NCBI GenBank assembly: GCA_003444595.1 | Contig: DLUO01000028.1 | Span: forward strand, 2,411-8,563 | DNA from: Bacillota bacterium | GTDB taxonomy: Bacteria; Bacillota; Dethiobacteria; DTU022; UBA8154 | Reading direction: 5' to 3' | DNA length: 6,153 bases | Shown here: in pieces, positions 1 to 4,885 of the stretch | How positions within the stretch are numbered: position 1 is the first letter of the stretch | Layout of the letters: every line of letters begins with the position of its first letter | Notes under the pieces: model-generated | Database searches by the model: none | Told to the model about the DNA's origin: nothing | The model's input: only the letters and a program-made list of their open reading frames with translations | Made by a program: the position numbers and the translations under genes

Positions 1-113
1 CCGGCCTCTGACCATGGATGGGAATTGGCCGGGTAGGTCGCCGTAAGCCTGAGCAAGCCGTAGAACTTTACGAGCGGAACGCGGAGCTCCGCCCACAGCA
101 AACGCTGCTCCAT
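1..113 (-). CDS. Possible 5' end of a gene downstream of ytaF, running off the window (doubtful)
   Basis: On the minus strand an ATG at 113-111 shares one base with the TAA stop of the ytaF-like gene (TAATG), an arrangement often seen in translationally coupled genes. The frame stays open for 37 codons to the window edge and begins MEQRLLWAELRVPLVKFYG. I do not recognise it. There is no clear ribosome binding site in the end of ytaF, and the plus strand is also open here. In Bacillus subtilis ytaF sits beside coaE, but this fragment does not look like a dephospho-CoA kinase start, which would carry a P-loop early. Low confidence. Confidence 0.2.
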   Translation of the reverse strand, partial: MEQRLLWAELRVPLVKFYGLLRLTATYPANSHPWSEA

Positions 114-116
114 TAA
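18..116 (+). CDS. Short unidentified open frame at the contig edge (doubtful)
   Basis: An ATG at 18 opens a frame of 31 codons that stops with TAA at 114-116. An in-frame TGA at 9-11 closes it off from anything further left. The product is hydrophilic and has a helical, faintly TPR-like look (PEQAVELYERNAEL), but I recognise no family. No ribosome binding site precedes the ATG. It overlaps the last bases of the ytaF-like gene tail to tail. The opposite strand is also open here, in the codon-aligned antisense frame, so at most one of the two is real. It could be the decayed tail of a gene, or chance. Confidence 0.15.
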   Translation: MGIGRVGRRKPEQAVELYERNAELRPQQTLLH

Positions 117-730
117 CAAATGATGTTCACCAACCCCAGAAGCACCAGTATTGTTCCCGGCAGCATGTGTCCTTTTTTGCCCCAAAAGCCCTGACTCTCT
201 TTTTTCCCGATCAATAAACCTGTATATAAGGCTAAAAGTAAAGCAGCCGGTACAAAGGGGATTAAAAATAAAGAGTAGCCGGCTATCCCGGCTCCGAATC
301 CCGCTCCCATTACATCTATATTCAGTGCGATTCCCAAAAGCAAAGCTTCTTTGTAATCAATGTCCCCGGATTCATCCATATCGGCGTTTTCAGGTTTATG
401 TATAACTTGCAGAACCAGCCCCAGGGTTTTCAAGTTTATTGTTAATAATACAGGGTTATTCCTGTATTTTTTTAGGCCTTCAATAAGTTGCCAGAGACCG
501 ACCAGCACTAAAATAGTGCCACCGATCATACCGGCAGCCCGGTAAGGGATGAAGCCTCCTGCCAGCCGCCCGATTAATATGGAAACCGTCATGGCCGGAA
601 TTGAACAGGAGGTAATTAGAATGATGGGAAGAAAAGAGACTTTAATTTTCCTGATCCCATAAGCCAGCCCTACTCCAAGGCCGTCAATGCTAAGAGCCAG
701 GGCCAGCAGCACAGAGGCCACCAAGTTCAT
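113..730 (-). CDS. ytaF: YtaF-like sporulation membrane protein (MntP/YtaF family)
   Basis: The product is a 205-residue polytopic membrane protein of the YtaF/MntP type. Family knowledge links YtaF to spore-forming Firmicutes, and the related MntP is a Mn(II) exporter; the substrate here is unknown. The protein is an internal duplication: LALSIDGLGVG (D16) in the first half is echoed by IALNIDVMGAG (D139) in the second, each opening a small-residue-rich helix, as in MntP-like carriers with paired acidic residues. Between the halves lies a hydrophilic loop with a 12-residue EF-hand-like pattern at 117-128 (D117, D119, S121, G122, D123, I124, D125, E128). I chose the ATG at 730 because GAGGGTGAT sits 7 nt upstream. 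The frame is open further up to a TTG at 832, but that extension is polar, poorly supported and lacks a good ribosome binding site. It lies 178 nt downstream of feoB on the same strand and may be co-transcribed or have its own promoter. Confidence 0.85.
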   Translation of the reverse strand: MNLVASVLLALALSIDGLGVGLAYGIRKIKVSFLPIILITSCSIPAMTVSILIGRLAGGFIPYRAAGMIGGTILVLVGLWQLIEGLKKYRNNPVLLTINLKTLGLVLQVIHKPENADMDESGDIDYKEALLLGIALNIDVMGAGFGAGIAGYSLFLIPFVPAALLLALYTGLLIGKKESQGFWGKKGHMLPGTILVLLGLVNIIC

Positions 731-732
731 AT

Positions 733-792
733 GATCACCCTCGTTTGTTGTCATGCTTAAATAGATTATGCTGATGTTTAAAGGGAGGTGAT
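733..792 (-). promoter_or_regulatory. ytaF leader with anti-Shine-Dalgarno-like segment able to pair with the RBS
   Basis: The ytaF ribosome binding site is GAGGGTGATC at 742-733. About 45 nt upstream on the same RNA, ATCACCT at 792-786 can pair with GGGTGAT at 740-734 (7 pairs, one G-U). The wider segment, ATCACCTCCCTTT, resembles the 3' end of 16S rRNA. In principle this could mask the ribosome binding site. Both segments are visible in the sequence; a regulatory role is inference. Confidence 0.3.
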
Positions 793-839
793 ACCTGTAA
801 ATGAGCATTTTATCGGCCGGTAGATTCGCCAAAAATTAG
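782..839 (+). other. Near-perfect plus-strand Shine-Dalgarno followed by a 12-codon ORF (doubtful)
   Basis: On the plus strand AGGGAGGTGAT (782-792) closely matches the full anti-16S complement. It is followed 12 nt after GGAGG by ATG at 801 and a 12-codon frame, MSILSAGRFAKN, ending with TAG at 837-839. The spacing is longer than optimal and no promoter is evident. It may simply be the complement of the anti-Shine-Dalgarno-like segment in the ytaF leader. No function is assigned. Confidence 0.12.
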
Positions 840-856
840 CAAAAAATTGTTTCGCT
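838..856 (+). repeat. Left copy of a 19-bp inverted repeat flanking the feo genes
   Basis: AGCAAAAAATTGTTTCGCT at 838-856 matches 18 of 19 bases of the minus-strand sequence at 3387-3369. The two copies are inverted relative to each other, one just past the 3' end of feoB and one in the feoA leader. The match is A-rich, so chance is not excluded. Reading ytaF, this copy lies in its leader, about 110 nt before the start codon. Confidence 0.4.
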
Positions 857-908
857 TTTATCGCATGCTCACATAATCTTATAATTAACGAATATCTCCT
901 GCTGAACT

Positions 909-2312
909 TTAGATCAGGTTAAAGAGGCGCGCAACCTGAGCTACCAAAAAACAAACGATGATGGCAGTGGCCGTAGTAATTACAGCAGCGAGCGCTGCCC
1001 ATTTAATGCTCCCGGTTTCCTTGTGGATTGTAAGCAGCGTCGTCCCGCAGGGAAAGTGCAGTAGCGAAAACAGCATCATGTTCAGCGCTGTAACCCAGGT
1101 CCAACCCTGGGAAACCAGCAGCCCTTTCATGGCGACGGTACTGCCTATTTCCAGCATGGTTCCGGTAGAAAGGTAGCTCATCAGCATAATAGGGATGACG
1201 ATCTCGTTGGCCGGCAACCCCAGCAGAAAAGCCAGCATGATCACTCCGTCCAGCCCCACCGCCCGGCCTAAAGGGTCAAGCAGCCCTGCTGCATGGGCAA
1301 GAATAGGGAGATCACCGGCGGAGACATTGGCAAGGATCCATATAACGGCGCCGGCCGGAGCGGCTACGGCAGCAGCCCTTCCCATTACAAAGATGGTCCG
1401 GTCCAGAAACGAGCGTATGATAACGCGCCCGATCTGCGGCTTTCTGTATGGAGGCAGCTCCAGTGAGAAAAAAGAAGGTTTGCCTTTTAGCAGGGTTCTG
1501 GAGAGCACCCGGGAAACGAGCAGGGTGACGGCTACACCCGTCAGCACCAGCATAGTAACTGTCGCTATTGCGGCTATTTTCCCGGATATTGAAGCTGCCT
1601 CCGCACCGCAAAAAATTGTGGCCAATAAGATTAGCGTGGGGAATCTACCGTTGCACGGCACAAAATTGTTAGTCAGTATGGCAATCAGTCTTTCCCGCGG
1701 GGAATCAATAATCCGTGCCGCGACTACTCCGGCAGCATTACAGCCAAAACCCATGGACATGGTCAAAGCTTGTTTGCCGTGGGCGCCCACCCGTTGAAAA
1801 GCCCGATCCAGGTTAAAGGCGACTCTGGGCAGATACCCGAGATCCTCCAGCAGGGTGAATATAGGGAAAAAAATGGCCATAGGCGGTAACATAACGGATA
1901 AAACCCAGGCCAGGCTCCGGTACGTGCCCAGCACGGCAATTCCATGCAGCCATGCCGGCGCCCCAAGCATTTGAAAAAGGGCGGTCAGCTTCTCCTCCAG
2001 CCCGAAAAGGAGTGCCGAAAGTAATGCGGAGGGGTAGTTTGCCCCGGTTATCGTCAGCCAGAAAACCAGTCCTAAGAGAATGAACATGAGCGGAAATCCG
2101 AAAATCCGCGAGGTGACAATATCGTCTATCCGGCGATCAAGGTCTTTTCCGGCCCCGGTTAACTTAACAACATCCGAAGCCAGCGCCTCAGCCTCAGCGT
2201 ATATATTTGCAACAATTCTGTCATGAATATTTTCACCCTGAGCATGGCGTAAATGTTCCGCTTTGTAGAGGGCCTCATTTAAAAACATCCTTTCCTGCTG
2301 TGCCTGTCCCAT
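909..2312 (-). CDS. feoB: FeoB membrane (Gate/nucleoside-recognition) part, encoded separately from the GTPase
   Basis: This 467-residue product is the transmembrane half of the Fe(II) transporter FeoB, in the inner membrane. After a soluble N-terminal helical stretch (1-65), DDIVTSRIFGFP leads into about eight hydrophobic segments. FeoB/Gate motifs seen are LEDLGYLPRVAFNLDR (155-170), GFGCN with C191, FVPCN with C220, LPANEIVIPIML (366-377) and FPCGTT with C422 followed by IHKETGS. The GTPase domain is absent and lies in the upstream gene in another frame. The ATG at 2312 is preceded by AAAGGGGG (9 nt spacing) and AAGGGG (3 nt). An in-frame TAA lies six codons upstream, so the frame cannot extend far. 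A second possible start is ATG at 2288 (MFLNEAL), just after AGGAAAGG. The gene overlaps the GTPase gene by 38 nt, consistent with translational coupling. A natural split is my preferred reading; a frameshift in a single feoB is the alternative. Confidence 0.88.
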   Translation of the reverse strand: MGQAQQERMFLNEALYKAEHLRHAQGENIHDRIVANIYAEAEALASDVVKLTGAGKDLDRRIDDIVTSRIFGFPLMFILLGLVFWLTITGANYPSALLSALLFGLEEKLTALFQMLGAPAWLHGIAVLGTYRSLAWVLSVMLPPMAIFFPIFTLLEDLGYLPRVAFNLDRAFQRVGAHGKQALTMSMGFGCNAAGVVAARIIDSPRERLIAILTNNFVPCNGRFPTLILLATIFCGAEAASISGKIAAIATVTMLVLTGVAVTLLVSRVLSRTLLKGKPSFFSLELPPYRKPQIGRVIIRSFLDRTIFVMGRAAAVAAPAGAVIWILANVSAGDLPILAHAAGLLDPLGRAVGLDGVIMLAFLLGLPANEIVIPIMLMSYLSTGTMLEIGSTVAMKGLLVSQGWTWVTALNMMLFSLLHFPCGTTLLTIHKETGSIKWAALAAVITTATAIIVCFLVAQVARLFNLI

Positions 2313-3075
2313 ATTCCCCTTCCCCCTTTATCCTCCCGCTTCCCAGGTGCTTTCCTATACTGCTGATAACCGAGTAATCGCCCCCAATAAGCCTTAGGGC
2401 GATCCACCTTTTGTTTATCCCTTCCTGTAAGGAGGGGACAAATGTTGCCGCCAACTCTTCGATGGCCTGTTCAATGCTCTCCTCGTAGCGGATTTGTCTG
2501 GGCTCAGGGCGGACTGCCCCGGAGGCCACACGGTTCACCGCGTCCTTCAGCAGGTTCAGCCCTTCGCCGCTACGTGCTGCAGTCGGGATTACCGGCACAC
2601 CCAATCTGCTTTGCAACTTTTGGTCGTCGATATGTATATTCCTGCGCCTCGCTTCATCGATCAGATTAAGACACACGATGGTTCTGGGGGTTATTTCCAT
2701 AACTTGCAGCACAAAGTTTAAGTTGCGCTCCAGGCAGGTGGCATCGACAACAACTATGGTAACATCCGGCCGGCCGAAACAGATAAAATCCCTGGCCACC
2801 TCCTCCTCGGGCGAACTGGCCCACAAAGAATAAGCGCCCGGTAGGTCCACCAATGTTACCAGTTTGCCTTCATGCCGGTAATTGCCGCGAGCCTGGACAA
2901 CGGTCTTGCCCGGCCAGTTCCCGGTATGCTGCTTGAGGCCGGTTAAAGCATTGAATAAGGTGCTTTTTCCTGTGTTCGGGTTGCCGGCCAACGCAGCCAG
3001 ATAGCCGGTGGCAGGAGAATTCAAAGAACCGGGTTGCGAAATCTTCTTTGCTGTTGTGTGACGGGTTAAAGCCAA
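2275..3075 (-). CDS. feoB: FeoB small GTPase domain protein (N-terminal half of split FeoB)
   Basis: This 266-residue soluble protein is the G-protein domain of FeoB, which couples GTP binding to Fe(II) uptake. The GTPase motifs run in order: G1 GNPNTGKST at 31-39 (K37), switch I GNWPGKT at 52-58, G3 DLPG at 77-80, G4 NLID at 137-140 and G5-like TAARS at 165-169. A helical domain follows (about 175-245), then a glycine-rich tail ending in a stop, where an ordinary FeoB of 600-770 residues would continue into the membrane. The membrane half is the next gene, overlapping in the +1 frame. The start is TTG at 3075, with GGAGG 10 nt upstream; no better start is in range. It follows feoA by 30 nt, so the genes form one operon. 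A 5-bp GC stem partly covers the ribosome binding site, hinting at coupling to feoA translation. Confidence 0.88.
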   Translation of the reverse strand: MALTRHTTAKKISQPGSLNSPATGYLAALAGNPNTGKSTLFNALTGLKQHTGNWPGKTVVQARGNYRHEGKLVTLVDLPGAYSLWASSPEEEVARDFICFGRPDVTIVVVDATCLERNLNFVLQVMEITPRTIVCLNLIDEARRRNIHIDDQKLQSRLGVPVIPTAARSGEGLNLLKDAVNRVASGAVRPEPRQIRYEESIEQAIEELAATFVPSLQEGINKRWIALRLIGGDYSVISSIGKHLGSGRIKGEGEYGTGTAGKDVFK

Positions 3076-3088
3076 GGCGGTAACGCCT
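3075..3088 (-). promoter_or_regulatory. Hairpin covering the RBS of the FeoB GTPase gene
   Basis: On the transcript, AGGCG (3088-3084) and CGCCT (3079-3075) form a 5-bp stem around a UUAC loop. The 5' arm includes AGG of the GGAGG ribosome binding site (3090-3086), and the 3' arm ends on the first base of the UUG start codon. Ribosomes finishing feoA 18 nt upstream could open it, keeping the two proteins in proportion. The stem is visible; its role is inferred. Confidence 0.35.
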
Positions 3089-3105
3089 CCTTTCGTACAA
3101 GCTTA

Positions 3106-3348
3106 CTATAGCTGTTGAATGTAAACCCGGCGCCCATCCTCCAGGCGTAGGGCAATGGCCGCTCCGCGTATTTTAAAAGCCACAGGGTCGCCGGCCGGGC
3201 TTCTTCTAATTGTCTCCACCACGGTGCCCGGTAGCAAACCCAGATCCAGCAGTCTTCTCCTGATCATGCCTTCAGCATCAAGAGACTTGATAATCCCCCG
3301 CCGGTGCGGAGGCAGATCGGCAAGCGTCATTTCTGCAGTTTTATCCAT
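3106..3348 (-). CDS. feoA: Ferrous iron transport protein A (FeoA)
   Basis: This 80-residue cytosolic SH3-like protein acts with FeoB in Fe(II) uptake. The FeoA pattern is clear: LADLPPHRRGIIKSL, then RRLLDLGLLPGTVVETIRRSP, AFKIRGAAIALR and a short basic end, VYIQQL. The length is normal for the family. I chose ATG at 3348 because GGGAGG lies 8 nt upstream; a GTG at 3357 in frame would overlap that ribosome binding site. It is the first gene of the feo operon, ends with TAG at 3108-3106 and is followed 30 nt later by the FeoB GTPase gene. It is divergent from the osmoprotectant transporter genes. No FeoC-like gene and no Cys-rich FeoB-associated protein is seen in the operon. Confidence 0.93.
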   Translation of the reverse strand: MDKTAEMTLADLPPHRRGIIKSLDAEGMIRRRLLDLGLLPGTVVETIRRSPAGDPVAFKIRGAAIALRLEDGRRVYIQQL

Positions 3349-3368
3349 TCCGGTCACCTCCCTTTTTT

Positions 3369-3387
3369 AGCGAAGCAATTTTTTGCT
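3369..3387 (-). repeat. Right copy of the 19-bp inverted repeat, in the feoA leader
   Basis: On the minus strand this reads AGCAAAAAATTGCTTCGCT, 18 of 19 bases identical to 838-856 in opposite orientation. It includes a small hairpin (AGCAA, AAAA loop, TTGCT) and lies a few bases upstream of the feoA ribosome binding site, so it is part of the feoA leader RNA if the candidate promoter at 3399-3426 is used. Confidence 0.4.
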
Positions 3388-3398
3388 CTTAAAAATGT

Positions 3399-3426
3399 CT
3401 TACAGGCAAGTATTTATCAATAGCAA
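3399..3426 (-). promoter_or_regulatory. Candidate promoter for the feo operon
   Basis: On the minus strand, TTGCTA (3426-3421) and TGTAAG (3404-3399) are 16 nt apart, each matching four of six bases of the sigma-A -35 and -10 hexamers. Transcription would start near 3392, giving a leader of about 45 nt before the feoA ATG. This is the best pair I found upstream of feoA, but it is weak. No clear Fur box overlaps it. Confidence 0.25.
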
Positions 3427-3451
3427 AGAATTTTTCCCGGGGAAATCTTGT
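3427..3451. promoter_or_regulatory. Imperfect dyad just upstream of the feo promoter candidate
   Basis: The core TTTCCC-G-GGGAAA (3433-3445) is a perfect 6-1-6 inverted repeat, and the outer arms AAGA and TCTT extend the symmetry imperfectly. It sits directly upstream of the candidate feo -35, a usual place for an activator or repressor site. It does not match the Fur or DtxR consensus sequences I know. A role is inferred from position only. Confidence 0.3.
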
Positions 3452-3604
3452 GCTAGTAAACTATGCAACATCAGAAAAGTTGGTGCAGATTTTAAACGGG
3501 TAAGGAGCGTAAAAAAGCTCAAGCGCTCAGGCCAAGGGTGTTTTTTTACAATATTATTGATATCATTTCGATATACAGGTCTCATTAGGATCAGTCCATA
3601 TTAC

Positions 3605-3620
3605 CGGACAGATCTGTCCG
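3605..3620. promoter_or_regulatory. Perfect 16-bp palindrome upstream of opuAC, possible operator
   Basis: CGGACAGATCTGTCCG is identical to its own reverse complement over all 16 bases. It lies 40 nt upstream of the candidate opuAC -35 element and is not followed by a T tract, so it is not a terminator. A dimeric regulator site is the simplest reading. GbsR/OpcR-type MarR-family regulators control glycine betaine genes in Bacillus, but I cannot say which protein would bind here. Confidence 0.4.
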
Positions 3621-3660
3621 TATCCTCCCAAATCGTCCCTTATAGATACAAATAAGCTAA

Positions 3661-3689
3661 TTGAATCTCCACGAGAAGTTCTATAAAAT
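3661..3689 (+). promoter_or_regulatory. Candidate sigma-A promoter of the opu operon
   Basis: TTGAAT (3661-3666) and TAAAAT (3684-3689) are separated by 17 nt, matching four and five of six consensus bases. Transcription would begin near 3696, leaving a leader of about 37 nt with GGAGG at 3723-3727 before the ATG at 3733. No sigma-B-like pair was recognised. Confidence 0.45.
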
Positions 3690-3732
3690 AAAGAAAAAGA
3701 ATGAAAATGCAATGTAATATGAGGAGGGACCG

Positions 3733-4734
3733 ATGAAAAGTTTAAAAAAGAAAGGGATTTGGCTAATTTTGTCTGTTTCTATAATTTTGGTGGTTATGGC
3801 CGGTTGTTCAGCCGAAGGAGACAAGCCGTTGGTATTTGCCGATGCCGGCTGGGACAGCATTCAATTTCATAACTATGTGGCCGGTTTTATAATCGAAAAG
3901 GGCTTTGGCTATCAAACAGAGGTCATGCCGGGTACGACGCCGATAACATTTGCCGGATTGCTGCGCGGCGATATTGACCTCTATATGGAGATCTGGCAGG
4001 ACAATATCGGAGAGGCCTACATGGAAGCTATTGAGCAGGGCGATATTACTGTTCTGGGCGTTAACTTTGACGATAACGAGCAGGGGCTCTGGGTGCCCAC
4101 GTATATGCTCGAGGGTGACCCGGAGAGAGGAATAGAGCCGATGGCACCCGATTTAAAGTCTATTTTTGACCTGCCGCAGTATTGGGAGCTTTTTAAAGAT
4201 CCGGAACAGCCGGGAAAGGGGCGGATTGTTGGGTCGCCTGCCGGCTGGGTGGCAGACGAGATTTTGAGCACGAAGATGGTCAGTTACGGGTTGGAAGAGT
4301 CGTTCAATTACTTCCGGCCTGGCTCGGACAGCGCCCTGGCCGCTTCTATAGCCGGGGCTTATGAGAAAGGCGAACCATGGGTTGGTTACTACTGGACCCC
4401 TACATGGGTGATGGGGAAATATGATATGACACTGCTTGAGGAACCTGAGTACTCGGAGGAAAAGTGGCAGGATGGTTTCCAATGCGCCTTTCCGTCTTCG
4501 GAGATTACGATCGCCGTCCATAAAGATCTGCCGGAGCGGGCTCCAGAAGTGGCTGAATTTTTAAGCCGTTACAAGACGAACTCCGCCCTGATCAGCGAAG
4601 TATTGAGCTATATGACGGAAAACGATACAGATGCCCAGCAGGCGGCAATTTATTTCCTTAAAGAATATGAAAACATCTGGAGCGATTGGGTATCCGAAGA
4701 CGTGGCGGAGAAAGTGAAGGCTGCGCTGCCATAA
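3733..4734 (+). CDS. opuAC: Glycine betaine/quaternary-amine ABC transporter binding lipoprotein
   Basis: This 333-residue protein is the extracytoplasmic ligand-binding subunit of an Opu/ProU-type importer. A lipoprotein signal peptide is clear: the basic MKSLKKK, a hydrophobic core, and the lipobox MAGC with C25 as the lipidated residue. The OpuAC-type domain follows, with VFADAGWDSIQFHNYVAG (34-51), DIDLYMEIWQDN (80-91), a GSPAGWVADEIL segment (167-178) and WVGYYWTPTWVMGKYDM (216-232). The many tryptophans (W40, W88, W172, W216, W221, W225) suit the aromatic cage that binds trimethylammonium groups; which ones form it I cannot tell. Glycine betaine is most likely; proline betaine, carnitine or choline are possible. 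GGAGG lies 5 nt before the ATG. It is first in the operon, whereas in B. subtilis opuA the binding protein comes last. A terminator-like hairpin follows the gene. Confidence 0.92.
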   Translation: MKSLKKKGIWLILSVSIILVVMAGCSAEGDKPLVFADAGWDSIQFHNYVAGFIIEKGFGYQTEVMPGTTPITFAGLLRGDIDLYMEIWQDNIGEAYMEAIEQGDITVLGVNFDDNEQGLWVPTYMLEGDPERGIEPMAPDLKSIFDLPQYWELFKDPEQPGKGRIVGSPAGWVADEILSTKMVSYGLEESFNYFRPGSDSALAASIAGAYEKGEPWVGYYWTPTWVMGKYDMTLLEEPEYSEEKWQDGFQCAFPSSEITIAVHKDLPERAPEVAEFLSRYKTNSALISEVLSYMTENDTDAQQAAIYFLKEYENIWSDWVSEDVAEKVKAALP

Positions 4735-4756
4735 TCAAGTACGATCTTGAATGTTA

Positions 4757-4812
4757 TAATATCTCCCGGGTTTGTAGCGTTTTGCCTTTTACTGCCCCGG
4801 GAGATGTTTTTT
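4757..4812 (+). terminator. Intrinsic terminator-like hairpin between opuAC and opuAB
   Basis: ATCTCCCGGG (4761-4770) pairs perfectly with CCCGGGAGAT (4796-4805), giving a 10-bp stem that can be extended by a T-G and two A-T pairs. The loop is 25 nt and six Ts follow at 4807-4812. It starts 26 nt after the opuAC stop and lies well before the permease start. It probably ends part of the transcription, or stabilises a short opuAC message, so that more binding protein than permease is made. The long loop is the main weakness. Confidence 0.7.
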
Positions 4813-4885
4813 GCTTCGCTGTCCATCCTTGTCTGCCTAGATCAGCGTACTTTCTTTATCCTTATGTATGAGGCGGTGATTGTAT

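Larger units (their letters stand above)
3349..3732. other. Divergent intergenic region between feoA and opuAC
   Basis: This 384-nt stretch separates two divergent operons. It holds the feoA ribosome binding site and leader, candidate promoters for both directions, an imperfect dyad at 3427-3451, a perfect 16-bp palindrome at 3605-3620, one copy of a 19-bp inverted repeat and the opuAC ribosome binding site. Open frames exist on both strands (for example 3383-3655 plus) but they lack good starts, ribosome binding sites and family features. I see no riboswitch that I can name. Confidence 0.7.

Noticed and set aside
81..92. GCGGAGCTCCGC, a 12-bp palindrome near the left edge
   Set aside because: There is no T tract and no supported gene end or promoter beside it; 12-bp palindromes occur by chance in GC-rich sequence.
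731..832. N-terminal extension of the ytaF-like gene to a TTG at 832
   Set aside because: The ATG at 730 has a good ribosome binding site and begins directly at the conserved first helix; the extra 34 residues are unlike the family.
1195..1797. A 200-codon open frame on the plus strand opposite the FeoB membrane gene
   Set aside because: It is codon-shadowed by the well-supported minus-strand FeoB gene, its composition is rich in S, R, T and P as expected for antisense of hydrophobic codons, and it has no ribosome binding site or family motif.
3507..3547. GAGCG/CGCTC arms followed by a T tract as a terminator
   Set aside because: The stem is short, the arms are not adjacent to the T tract, and no plus-strand gene ends upstream of it.
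3545..3580. AT-rich GATAT/TGATATCA repeats as a possible Fur box
   Set aside because: The match to the Fur consensus is poor in any alignment, and the site is about 200 nt upstream of feoA.
3383..3655. A 90-codon plus-strand frame in the feoA-opuAC intergenic region
   Set aside because: It starts at a TTG without a Shine-Dalgarno, runs through the candidate promoter dyads, and its basic product resembles no family I know.
4811..4820. TTGCTTCGCT as a third copy of the feo-flanking repeat
   Set aside because: Only 10 bases match, and 10-base matches are expected many times by chance in a window this size.
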